From: Amblyomma americanum
Taxonomy: Eukaryota > Arthropoda > Arachnida > Ixodida > Ixodidae
Length of the DNA: 64,000 nucleotides
Assembly: GCF_052857255.1 (NCBI RefSeq)
Contig: NC_135498.1
Span: 115,697,134-115,761,133 of the forward strand
Reading direction: 5' to 3'
The notes beneath the pieces were generated by a model. It was not told where the DNA came from and searched no databases. It saw only the letters and a list, made by a program, of their open reading frames with translations. Positions 44,785 to 55,041 of this stretch are shown piece by piece (the first letter of the stretch is position 1; each line of letters opens with the position of its first letter). Made by a program: the position numbers and the translations under genes.

Positions 44785-45128
44785 AACCACCCAGTTTTTA
44801 TGCTCTGAATAAATGTTTTTCCTCCTCCATGAAACCAAACATAAATTTGTAATAATAAAATTGCTACACACATCAGCGAGGGCTTATAGCCTCAAGAGGG
44901 GAGTCCTGCAGATTTTTGTAGCTAGAGCAGGTGAGATAACATGCGCTGCTCCCCAAGCCTCGTACAAAGCCTTGAAACATTAGTCTGAACAGCAGATTCA
45001 TATTTATACGGTTAATCTTTCAATTCGCTTGTTACGCTTTCCTTTTAAGTACGAACGATTTTTACGACCTGTTGAGAAGTGCTACTCGAAAGCGATATCT
45101 TGTTTTTCTTTTTTCATAAGCAGGAAAG

Positions 45129-45264
45129 ATAATTTGGTTTGGTTTATCGGGTTTAACGTCCCAAAGCGACTCATTCTGCGAGGGACGCCGTAATGGAGGG
45201 ATCCGGATGATTTCGACCCCCTGGGGTTCTTTATCGTGCACTGACATCGCAAAGTACATGGGCC
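45129..45264 (-). repeat. SINE fragment, second body type
   Basis: Minus-strand sequence matching 39,150-39,253: CATGTACTTTGCGATGTCAG, AACCCCAGGGGGTCGAAAT, CCATTACGGCGTCCCTC, GAGTCGCTTTGGGACGTTAA and CCCGATAAACC. Head missing. Confidence 0.85.
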
Positions 45265-45799
45265 TCTGTAGTAGGATACAGCTTTAAAAAAAAAAAAACA
45301 GCAGTTGGTAATACTGGGCCACGGTCCGCGGCGTCCAGTATAACTGTGCTATCTGTCACAACAGTAAATGAAATCAGCTTTTTTAATGTTTGACTTCATT
45401 AAGCAAACTACATATCCAAATTCTATGGCTCACAGTTTTTCTTTGATTAGCCTCTTGTATAGGTAAAAAGGAAGGCTCTTTTTTGTCGCGGAGGAATTTT
45501 GTGCACTGGTCCAAAATTTGGGAGGAGCTTCAGTGCAGACTTAAGTTGTATCCGACTATAGCATTTCGGTTCGTGTTCAATAAATTTACAGCGTTTACGT
45601 ATTCATGGCTATTTTTTTAACGATCAATCATTTCGACAAAACTTTCCACTTACCCCGGAAACTACTCCGTCTTGTGGAGGATTTCCTTTCAGGAACTGAA
45701 AACAGGTACGTATAAAGAAGTAAAGCACCATCACCTTTGAACGTTTGCGGAAAGCGATATAGGGAAGAAACTTGGGCGAGTCGGTAACGGTGATCCATG

Positions 45800-45908
45800 G
45801 AAAGTGAGAGTAGCGCAAAACGGGACAAAGGGACAGAGAAAGACAGACACCTGTGTTGTGTCTGTCTTTCTCTGTCCCTTTGTCCCGTTTTGCGCTACTC
45901 TCACTTTC
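45800..45908. repeat. Perfect 51-bp inverted repeat with 7-nt loop
   Basis: 45,800-45,850 and 45,858-45,908 are exact reverse complements; the loop is CTGTGTT. A direct repeat CGATATAGGGA lies on both sides (45,755-45,765 and 45,908-45,918). The right arm is T-rich and reads GTGTCTGTCTTTCTCTGTCC ... TTTTGCGCTACTC, resembling the Penelope-like terminal motif loosely. Could be a template-switch product, a fold-back insertion or an assembly artefact. Confidence 0.95.
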
Positions 45909-47984
45909 GATATAGGGAGCTCTATTTCTTCCTTTCTCAAAGCATGGCACCACGAAGTGAGTGGCACGAAGTGAGTGGACGCACTTGCATTCCCACTTAG
46001 TGCGAATAATATTTTCCACGCCACTGGTTGGGGCCGCACTGACTGCCAGCCTGCAGATCGAGTGCCCTTGTCCGCATCGCATGGTGGTAGCGGGGCGTTA
46101 TGCAGTGACAAAAGAGCTGAAGCTCCCCCAGATTGGTGACACTTGGCTATGGGGAGCAGAGTTTGTACAGCCATAGTTGTTAAGAGCATGCTTCCCACTT
46201 CTGCGGCAACGTTGGCGTAATACAATGAACAAATCAGAAGTAGAGAGTAGTGGCGCCATCTGTGCGCAGAGCGGCGAACTAGCGTCCGGGCCGTTGCCCT
46301 CACCAGCGCCTGTGCAGCTACTAAATAGCGCGATCGAGGAACGGAGCGTTTACCACTGCAATGAACTCTCTCTGAATCTCGCGTCACAGAGGCAGGGTAA
46401 CGGACGGCTAGTTCTTGTTTTGTTTACTCATAAGTGTGCCAAAATAGTTAGCGCGCGTGTGTTATATTAAAAATTCTCGCACAGTGCCCAGAAAAGATAT
46501 ATTTTTGACATGTGTTCTAAAGCCACTGTTTTACTTTTTTTTTTCATAAATAATATTTTTTTTCTTGTATGAGGGCACTTCCTTTGTCCCTGCGGCTTGA
46601 CTGTCAAGTTCGAAAATAATTATGGTACTACTGTGGCAGTTCATCCAAACCGCGACGAGCTAGTAAACATTCTTGCGTGCTATGTGGTTCTTATGTGGAC
46701 AGAGACAGGACGAGGGAAGGAGAGCAATGAAAATAAAAACGACACGATGGCCAATATCTAAGAAGTTCCGAGTGCTCCTGCAGTCCCCAGCAGAACACTG
46801 ACTATTCCTTACGTCTTGCCATTTCAAGGCGTCAACGCCTGCTAGGCGTCTCAGGTACTGTGGGGAAAAAGAAAAGGTTTTGCAGTCAGTTGGGGGTCCT
46901 AGAAGTTACACATGAACGAACGATCACAGATTCTTTCTTAAATAATCGTCTAGAACTGCAGCTTCTTGAGACCTATAAATGCATAGTGGCATTCCACTCG
47001 TGAAAAAAACAAACAAACGAACTCTGAGTTCAGTTAGCCGATACGGTATCGTCATTGCTCGAGGAAAAATGTGACGTTTTACATTTCACTTAAGACGGTG
47101 TAAGCTACCCACGCACAAAGCACACAAGAACTCCCGATGGACCAGCCGCAGGCTGTCGCAGAAAATCCTTGGAGCTTTGGGAAGGCTAATAGTGTAATCA
47201 GGTGATGAATGGGCCAGTAGAGAAGGACGTTCTTGCGCCAGAGACGTTCGTGACTGGTTGACGTGCCTACCCTGGCAATGGTGACGGAACATCGACTCCT
47301 GTGTGTGGGCCTATGCCACGTCCGCCGGCGAGTTCACAGCTGTTTTTAACCCTGCACAGCGTTGCGGATTGGTTCACATACATTTTGATACAAACTGAAG
47401 CTTGCGCAGAGGTAATCGGTTTTACTTATACTTAGATCCGTGCGTATCGGGTTAAATCCCGGTTTTATTCTTGCACCAGTTAGGGTGAAACTCGATTTCT
47501 ACCCGAAAATGAGCTTTCTAGACAAAGTAGTGTTGGGGACAGAAGTCACCAAAACACATGAAATGAGATTTCGCCGCATATAGGTTGCTAGCGTGGCAAT
47601 GACGTCTTCATCTCACTATCACAGTTTATGGTATGTTATGTCCGACTTTAGGCTCCGGAAGTGAGGTTTTAAGAGAGATCTGATATCTGGCTGATAAGAG
47701 ATATTAGTTTAAATTTCATTTCACAGCTCCTATGTTTTTGTCCCCGATAGGTTTTGCGCTTCACACAGCTGAAGACATGACACGCAAATTAGCTAATATA
47801 TTTTGGTTATTCTTCAGGGGTGTTTTCAGTCAGCTAATGATTTTAAGCCTCCTTTAACGCCTATAATTCATTTTGCGGATTAAGCGAAAACACAAGTATT
47901 TACCAGACATCTTATTAATGTGCCAGCATTATATGGCTCATCATAACGAAACCTGATGTCTAGAAAAATGGTGTTTCAGAACCA

Positions 47985-48075
47985 ACGTGACTTGGCCAAG
48001 AAAAATAATATTTCTTCCCAATGTACGAGGAATCGAACGCACGCCTTAAAGACTGCGAGGTGAGCACGCAACTCA
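47985..48075 (-). repeat. tRNA-like SINE head
   Basis: Minus strand: GAGTTGCGTGCTCACCTCGC, CAGTCTTTAAGG and GCGTTCGATTCCTCGTAC, i.e. a tRNA-like arm order with B box GTTCGATTCC. The A-box side is degraded and there is no 3' CCA or clean acceptor stem, so this is a SINE or tRNA relic, not a gene. Confidence 0.5.
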
Positions 48076-48482
48076 AGGCCTGAACAGTGTTGCTTCTTGA
48101 CGAACAAAGGTGAGCAGGGTGTGCTCCTGGGCGAGTTGGTTTGAAATTCTGAACACTGGAGCGCTGGCAGACGACGGACGAAGGGAGAATGAATACCCGG
48201 CTCATACCTGATAGCTGATACCTGATTTAATATCTGCTGCGGGTCCTTGCATTGAAGGTATTAAACTTATTTTTGGAATATGGCGGCGTGGTTGGCTTGA
48301 GTTAAGCACTCTGGCACGGTTCGGCCCGGTATTTCACTGCCTCCGCGATCGGCTCCCGACATATTAGAGCGCGCCTTTTCTTTCTATCTTTGCTATCCTA
48401 TCCTTTAACTCGCCACTAGGAAGACCCGTGGACTTTCCCTTACCTCCTATCAGCAACAGCAGCAGCAGACACACGGTGCGGT

Positions 48483-48510
48483 GAGATACACAGTGCGCAC
48501 TGTGTGTCTC
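48483..48510. repeat. 28-bp palindrome at LINE breakpoint
   Basis: GAGATACACAGTGC followed at once by GCACTGTGTGTCTC; the halves are reverse complements with one mismatch. LINE homology of the next feature begins at about 48,508, right at its edge. Confidence 0.85.
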
Positions 48511-48980
48511 GACCTCCCGATCTCTACCTCAAATGCGAGGCTCCTTGCACTGGGGGTGTTGAACACCTATCGGGAGCTGCGCGAGGCGCACCTCACTAAT
48601 CAATACACGCGTCTTGCCCAGACCGTGTCCGGTGGTCGCCTACTGGGCCGGCTACATATACAACATGACCATCACATTGAAGAAAGGGTACGAGTGCCAG
48701 AACTATGGAGAGGCGCCCTCCGTGTTCGACCCCTTCCTACCAAAATGGACAGAGAGAGTCACAATGGACGGCGTCAGGCGCGGGCGAATGCCCTGCACCG
48801 CCATTATGGCTCCAAACACAGCGTTTTCTATGTAGACGTTGCGGGCCCACATCATTCCAGGGGAGGATGGTACACGGCCGCAGTCGTTCACGAGGGAAGA
48901 CAGGTGAACGGTCTCACTTTTAAGGCACTTAGAACAACCCACGCGGAGGAGGTAGCAATCGCCCTAGCCGCCTCCCACGC
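48508..48980 (+). mobile_element. LINE fragment B3 (RT C-terminus to start of RNase H)
   Basis: LDLPISTSNARLLALGVLNT through VPELWRGALRVRPLPTKM to SVFYVDVAGPHHSRGGWYTA and THAEEVAIALAASH match 53,720-54,190 of B2 closely, in one open frame. It keeps the first RNase H Asp and the Glu box, then stops abruptly at about 48,980 where the 5' UTR of B2 begins. It is truncated at both ends, which is unusual for LINEs (normally only 5'-truncated). Confidence 0.85.
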
Positions 48981-49243
48981 TGAGACGCGGCCGGTGCGCG
49001 TCTCGAGCGGATGCGCCTCATTTCGGCTCTGGCAATTTTCGCCCGGATTACCGAAAAATTCCATACGACCGCGGAAATATTGCTTCTTCTAGACGGAAAA
49101 CATCTCCCGGCACCCGAAAATACCGCTCTCGACCAGGTGGGCCAATTTTTGGGCCTATTAGGCCCATTTCTGACTTCAACCTGTGGCAGCTTTAGCTAGG
49201 CCTAAAGCCAAGTAGCCAGTCTCCAGCGTTCTTCGCGGACGCC

Positions 49244-51104
49244 ATGGCGGCCTCCGCTCGCCGCGGGTACGACCCCGAGACGATGGCATGAACAGAAGTC
49301 GTCGCAGGCGCATTGTCTCCGCCTGAAACTTCCACTCCAACGCAGGAGATAGTAGACGAAGGTCTCTTCTCGTTGGTGGCACTTCGTAAACGCCAACAAC
49401 GCCTGAAAACGTCGGCGGTCAACGGACCCACCGTGAGTGCCGCTGTTTCTGTCCATCCGAACACTGCAAACTCCAACCCTCAGCTCTCTCGAACAGTGAT
49501 ATCGAAGAAATGGCGGCCCACCGCTATGCCTCGACTCCGCAATGAAGATTTCACGATCGTCATCAAGCCCAGAGTGACGTTCTCTCTGAAGACAGTCCTG
49601 CAGAACGGTGAGCTTGGTGCTTTGCTTCGAGCCTATGTAAACGCCTCTTCGGTGGACACGCTTAGTATCTGGCCCATCTGGGACCAGAATATCATCATCG
49701 CCACCACTCAAGACGTCAATGCGGCGAACGCGCTTGCTCGCCAGTTTACCCTGCAATCTTCCAATGGCTCCATTCCGATGGTCGGCCACGCCAAAGTCAA
49801 CGGTGAAGTCTGCAGGGGGATTATTACGGTCCATGAGCAGGAAACTTCTACCACCTTGAAATCTAAAGTCCAGTGGCGCGGAGGAGAGATTGCCTTCATC
49901 CGCAAGCTGGGGAAGTCGCCGATTGCCCTGCTCACCTTCGTGGGGCGTAGAGTACCGCGTTACGTGCACTATAATAGTGTGGTGACCTTGGTGCGCGAAT
50001 ACAAGCGGACTATTCCCGCGTGTTACCGATGCGGCACCATCGGTCACCGCGGGGAATTATGCCCGAATCCTAAAGACAATCGCTGCGGACACTGCGGCCA
50101 AACGGTCGCAGTCCTCGAAGACGGCAACATGGCGTCCCACGGGTGCAATCTCTCCTGCATCGTCTGCGGTGGCGCCCATCTTACGGGCTCGCAAGACTGC
50201 AAAGCCAAATTCCGACGGCTGCAACAACCGGGCAACACTACCGGTCATAGCAAACAACCTCAGAGTGCTGTGGCCCCGGGTCCTGGCACAGCTCCCAAAA
50301 TCCCCCCGCCTAGCAACAAGATAGTGCAAGCCAAAATCGGACAAGCTCCACAGGCGGGCGCCTTACCCGGGCGTGCCCCCAAGCCTCCTCGACCAACTAA
50401 GAACGCGTCCCGTGATCCAGGTGCCCCCGCATTCCAAAACGGGATTTTCCGCCTCTCGTGGGCCCTCCGCTTGGCGCGCCAAAGAAGACATCACAGCCCA
50501 AGGTAGGCAGCCGAAATGGGCCTCCTCCGCCTCCCCATACTCCCCTACCTTCTCCTCCACCAAATCTTCCTCCTCCTCCCCCCTTAACTCTGATGTCGCG
50601 GACCTCCGCCGCGAGCTCGAGACCCTCTGGGCACAGAATGCTCAACTTCACGCCAAAATTCACGCGCTAGAAATGGCTCGGTCCTCCCCGCCCACTGCCC
50701 AGGTAGCTCCGGAACCGATGCAAGAAGTGCCGGCGGATCCGACACCCTCTAGCTCTGACGTGCGTTTCACCGCCCTCGAAAATTCCCTCGCCCAATTAAC
50801 GACTCAGATGTCCAATTTTGGCCAAATCCAAGGCAACCTGCTTAAGGCAGTCACGGCAGCAGTTACGGCCGCCGTGACAGCAAATATTAATACGTGGCTA
50901 GAGTCAAACCCTCGGCTTCTCCGCCGAATGGGACCCCTCAAAGACGCGAACCGCTCGTCAAAATTCAATCGACCCATTGATCTAACCGAACTCTCGGAGG
51001 AGCCGGAACCGCTTCCGCTGCAGTTGGCGGAACATGTTCCGGCTCTCCAAGGCAGTCTCTCTTCAAATCGGCATGGCTGCGTCCACTCCCAACCAACTCC
51101 CTAG
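49244..51104 (+). pseudogene. ORF1 (gag-like) of LINE B2
   Basis: Begins MAASARRGYDPETMA, then a TGA at codon 16 (49,289-49,291). The same frame stays open from there to 50,506, so the stop looks recent. Core: EDFTIVIKPRVTFSLKTVLQ, NIIIATTQDVNAA and CRGIITVHEQE. Zinc knuckles: CYRCGTIGHRGELC, a second Cys/His cluster, and CIVCGGAHLTGSQDC (about 50,020-50,210). Frameshifts near 50,455 and 50,510 lead into 50,373-51,104 with a Ser/Pro-rich linker and DLRRELETLWAQNAQLHAKI, a likely coiled coil. It ends at TAG 51,102-51,104, overlapping ORF2 by 32 nt. Confidence 0.8.
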
Positions 51105-51800
51105 AGGGCGCCGCCCCCCGCAAAGACAGCAAGCTCTTTCCCTTGTACAGTGGAACTGTCGGGGTTTCAAAGACAGGACCAAACGCGCCAACTTAAGGGC
51201 GTACATTGACAACCTTGAACACCCCGCCGCAGTCCTAGCGTTGCAAGAAACCGGGGATGCGGTCAAGCTCTCGGGCTATAGTACTTTCCAACGAGACCCG
51301 TTCACCTGTCTCCTAGCCCATAACGCCTACACAGCGCAGGAGGTTAATCTCGACCTAAATCTGGAATATTCGTACGTGATGGTCTCTGTCCTCCCTCTAC
51401 GGCGAACAGATAGTCCCGCACACATCCTTAATATCTACTGCCCTCCGAAACTCAAAAATATCAGTTTTTCTAACATCTTTAGCGCAGCGCTAAAGATCGC
51501 GGGTCGCGACCTTCATAATAGTGGGCGATTTTAACGCCCTCTGTCCAATGTGGGGCTATCGCAAGGAAGAGCCGCGTGGTCGTAAGTTGGCGGAACTTAT
51601 ATCTACGCTGGGCATCACTCTTCTAACCGACCCTGCTCACCCGACACGTGTAGGGAATTCCGTCACTCGGGACACCTGCCCCGACCTTACCCTCACGAAA
51701 CACATCTGACACGCAGAGTGGATCAACACTGAGGACACCCTTGGTAGCGACCACTGCATACTGAACACTGTAATTTACACTCGACCGTTACATCGCCGCC
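51073..51800 (+). pseudogene. ORF2 N-terminus: APE endonuclease of LINE B2
   Basis: The ATG at 51,073 starts MAASTPNQLPRG. LVQWNCRGFKDRTKRANL keeps the Asn box and AVLALQETGD the catalytic Glu. A frameshift at about 51,520 (in a region encoding the strand before GDFN) ends this frame with NSGRF-stop; the next frame gives VGDFNALCPMWGY (seen as MGDFNA with its first codon) and TCPDLTLTKHI, then a TGA at about 51,707. In the same frame after the stop, TLGSDHCIL supplies the final catalytic Asp/His. Confidence 0.85.
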
Positions 51801-53545
51801 TTGCAACAGCCAAACTTCCCGATTGGAACGCTTTCCGCCAGGCCCTCCCAGTAACTTCCCTCTTGGACCACATCTACTCAACTTGGGCACACGGACTCAT
51901 GCAAACACTCCTTCACACGAAAAGCAGATCCAGCTTACGGAGCGTGCATCGGACGTGGATAACCACCTGATACATCTCTGGGAAGCTCGCCGCAGCCTCA
52001 CTAAACGATGGCGGCGGCAAAAACAATCGTAAGCTCCGCGCTCGCATCTCTGACCTCACCCAGCAAGCTGCCGAGTATGATGCGCAGCTCGCTGACAATA
52101 ACTGGGTAGATAGATGCAACAGCGCAGCAAGACAGATGTCAAGCCGCAACACTTGGCGGCTCTTTAGGAGTCTCATAGACCCCACACAAACACGCTCGGA
52201 AACCCAGAAACACCTCACTCGCGCAATACACAATTTCCAAGGAAACACAGAGCAGCTAGCGAATGTCTTACACTCAAAATACCTCAGTCAGGATCAAGAT
52301 CCGCGCGGGCAGTATTATTCGTATGCAGGCAACGATAATCCGGAACTGGATCAGCTTTTCCAGCTTCACGACCTTCGCCCGGCTCTTGCCAAAATGCGCA
52401 GGGGGACGGCACCCGGGAGGGATAGGGTCACAGTCAAACTGTTGGCAAACCTCCCCGATCGGGCATACGAAACCCTACTTGAATTTATTGATACGTGGCG
52501 GCTAGAAGCAGCAGTAGAAAGAGCAGAGGTAACCTGCTACGCAAGGAACCGATGGCTTGGAGTAGACTCTCAGCACACAAGCGCGCACCTCAGCGTCGTC
52601 TTCGTTACCAACCACTTCGTCGTCCTCCCAGCGTCCGTAGCAATATCAACGCCATTTGGACCGGGGACACTTCGTTGCCACCTGATTGGAAGACATCATT
52701 GGTAACCTTTATCCCGAAGGCGGGGAAACCTGTAAACAAAGACAACCTCCGGCCCATCTCCCTCACTTCATGCGTAGGGAAACTTATGGAAACGATGGTC
52801 CGTGACGGCCTCTCGGAATATCTAGAGAACAAGAACACCTTCGCCGACACCATGTTCGGCTTCCGACCTCATAAGTCCGCACAAGACATACTTTTACAGC
52901 TTCATCGCGAGGTTCTCGAACCCATAGAACACCCACACAATGACAAGATAGTCCTAGCACTCGATCTGAAGGGTGCGTTTGACAACGTTAAACACAGCGT
53001 CATACTAAAACATCTTAGCGAGACCTACTGCGGTCCTCGTACATTCAACTACATCAAACATTTCTTAACAGACCGCTTGGCCTATATACGCATACAAGAG
53101 ACCGAGTACGGCCCGTTTGAAATGGGAACGCGGGGCACACCACAATGCGCTGTGTTGTCCCTGCTTCTCTTTAATATTGCCATGATGCACCTCCCAGCGC
53201 AGCTGGCGGGGGTCGGCGGTGTTCAGCATGCACTGTACGCCGATGACATCACCATCTGGGCTACTACGGGAAGCATAGGAGAGATGGAGGAATGCCTGCA
53301 AGCAGTGGCGCGCACAGTAGACCACTATGCTATGTACTGCGGCTTCCAGTGCTCCCCGTCCAAGTCTGAATTTGTGCATATTCGACATTCTCCGAAATGC
53401 AAAAATCTCCGTTCAGCTCTCTCTCGCCAGCGGCCCCATCCGTGAAGCGCAGGAGCTGCGAATACTCGGTCTCTTCATTAATCAGCATCGCAAGGTAGAC
53501 ACGACCCTTGCAAAACTCCGCAGAGTCGGCGACCAGGTGGGCTGA
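51801..53545 (+). pseudogene. Linker and reverse transcriptase of LINE B2
   Basis: The linker HLIHLWEARRSLTKRWRRQK (51,960-52,025) matches B1. 52,136-52,490 holds STRNTWRLFRSL-like sequence and KMRRGTAPGRD. From 52,488 to 52,645 there is non-homologous sequence; RT homology resumes with NAIWTGDTSLPPDWKTSLVT, CVGKLMETMV, LALDLKGAFDNVKH (motif A), RGTPQCAVLSLLLFN (motif B with Gly to Cys and Pro to Leu changes) and HALYADDITIW with an intact YADD (about 53,226-53,260). A frameshift near 53,395 and a TGA at 53,543-53,545 follow. Confidence 0.85.
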
Positions 53546-54632
53546 ATGGATCGCCGCGTTTCCAACAAGCGAGGAGGGTTGCGAAGTAAGGATGCGGTGC
53601 GGCTCGCCAATGCCTTCGTAACTAGTCGAGTACTGTACTTGACTCCTTACCTTCGCTTACTGAAACATGACGAAGATTGCTTGGAGGTTGTCCTCCGCAA
53701 AATTTTCAAGAGAGCCCTCGACCTCCCGATCTCCACTTCCAACGCGCGACTGCTCGCGTTGGGGATGGTGAACACCTATAGGAAACTTCGCGAGGCGCAT
53801 CTCGTTAACCAATACACGCGTCTCGCTCAGACCGTGTCCGGTCGCCGCCTCTTGGACCGGTTACACATCAAACATGACCATCATACAATGGAACGGGTTC
53901 GAGTGCCCGAACTTTGGAGACGCGCCCTCTACGTTCGACCCCTTCCGGCTAAGATGAAAAAGGAGGACCATAATGGCCAGCGCCAGGCGCGGGCATATTC
54001 CCTGCACCGCCACTATGGCTCAAAGAAACACGTTTTCTACGTCGACATTGCAGGCCCCTACCACCACTCCAGGGGGAAATGGTACACGGCTGCAGTCGTA
54101 CACGAGAGAAGACAGGTGGACGGCCTCTCGTTCAGGGCACCCAGCTCAACTCATGCGGAGGCGGTAGCGATCGCCCTCGCAGCCTCCCATCCCGACTCTA
54201 AATTCATCCTCACAGACTCTCGCGGTAGACCCTACCGATCTAGACCAGGACTCCTATCTTTTGTTAACTTTCAAAGATATCTCCGCTTATTACCGGGACT
54301 CGCACCGTCAGTACCCGGCTCCTCTCAAGGGGCTAGGGAAAGCGGACGAGAGAATACTGCTTAGACTTTTTACCAACACTCTACTGTGCCCGGTAGTGAT
54401 CAAACATTTCGACACTTCTTTCTCTGCCCTCTGCTCTTTCTGTGGGGAGGTGGCTGACAAGTTTCACATGGTCTGGGCATGCCAACACAATCCTTCTCTT
54501 CCGCCCCTAACCCCTTCCCCTACCCGAGAGGACTGGGAGGCGGCCCTGCTCAGCTGCCTGGACCTACCGGCCCAGCAAGCCTTAGTTCAGCGAGCTCGAG
54601 TGGCGGCCCAGACCAAGGGGGTCCCTGAATAA
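53546..54632 (+). pseudogene. RT C-terminus, RNase H (deleted) and zinc finger of LINE B2
   Basis: ALDLPISTSNARLLALGMVN through HVFYVDIAGPYHHSRGKWYT (first RNase H Asp), THAEAVAIALAASH (Glu) and FILTDSRGR (second Asp). There the sequence jumps straight to PTDLDQDSYLL-type sequence in another frame, so roughly 60-70 codons including the His/Gly-Asn box are missing at about 54,224. 54,261-54,632 then encodes TFKDISAYYRDSHRQYPAP, the C-terminal finger CSFCGEVADKFHMVWAC and the ORF2 end. Confidence 0.85.
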
Positions 54633-54855
54633 GGGACTCCACCTAGTACTGTAAGGGGAGCGGCCCACTATGGATCGCTCCCCACGCAACCTCTCTGCAA
54701 TATTCAAATAAATGCTTTCACCACCACCACCGTCCTCCCTTCGTCCGTCGTCTGCCAACGCTTCAGTTTTCAGAACAAACTTGAGCCTAGTACATGGGTT
54801 TCCTTACGACTGCATGCGAATGAGTATGTCAATAAAAGGGGACAAAGATATAAAT

Positions 54856-55017
54856 TGTGGTATACTGATAGCGCATGTTTTAAACTGCATTTTCATGTAT
54901 CGCTTATCAGCCACGCAAGCAGTCGTCGGCAGATCACATGTTCATCGGCCTATAAAAAGGCACTGTCTCAATAAACGTTTGTTCAGTTCCAGCCTGGCGT
55001 CCGTCTGATACACAACA
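54856..55017 (+). repeat. 5' LTR of G3
   Basis: 162 bp, TG...CA. TATA box CCTATAAAAAGG (TATAAAAAGG at 54,951-54,960) and AATAAA at 54,970-54,975, only 10 bases further. A transcript start about 25-30 bases past the TATA box would fall after the AATAAA, so the poly(A) signal is in U3 and only the 3' LTR copy would be transcribed. Confidence 0.95.
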
Positions 55018-55041
55018 GTTGGCGACGAGGCAGCGACGGCG
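55018..55041 (+). promoter_or_regulatory. Primer-binding site region of G3
   Basis: GTTGGCGACGAGGCAGCG follows the LTR directly; a TGG near the LTR edge is expected where a tRNA 3' end pairs. I cannot name the tRNA. The gag ATG comes 24 bases after the LTR, a very short leader. Confidence 0.7.

Larger units (their letters stand above)
39254..44828 (+). mobile_element. Non-LTR retrotransposon B1, nearly full length, inactive
   Basis: A GC-rich 5' UTR, ORF1 with zinc knuckles, and ORF2 with APE endonuclease, RT, RNase H and a terminal zinc finger, then a short 3' UTR with AATAAA (44,808-44,813) and a CCTCCTCC end. The order and domains match element B2 at 49-54.7 kb, with clear protein similarity but many differences, so B1 and B2 are two families of one clade (I/LOA/R1-like by the RNase H). 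At least seven frame breaks make it inactive. Confidence 0.85.
44829..47975. other. Mostly unassigned interval
   Basis: Apart from a SINE fragment (45.13 kb) and the inverted repeat (45.8 kb), nothing is firmly recognisable. 46,000-46,400 is GC-richer and contains AGTAGTGGCGCCATCTGTGCG, a phrase common in tick repeats by my recollection. Open frames at 45,731-46,387 (minus) and 46,177-46,470 (plus) show no domain; the former runs through the inverted repeat. Confidence 0.4.
48981..54735 (+). mobile_element. Non-LTR retrotransposon B2, nearly full length, inactive
   Basis: 5' UTR about 48,981-49,243, ORF1 from 49,244, ORF2 overlapping ORF1's end (51,073), 3' UTR with AATAAA (54,707-54,712) and a CACCACCACC tail. 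Domain order as in B1. It carries a premature stop in ORF1, several frameshifts, a 157-bp insertion in RT and an internal deletion in RNase H, so it cannot encode a working machinery. Confidence 0.85.

Noticed and set aside
45731..46387. 218-codon minus-strand frame
   Set aside because: It runs straight through the 51-bp inverted repeat and shows no domain; the opposite strand is equally open.
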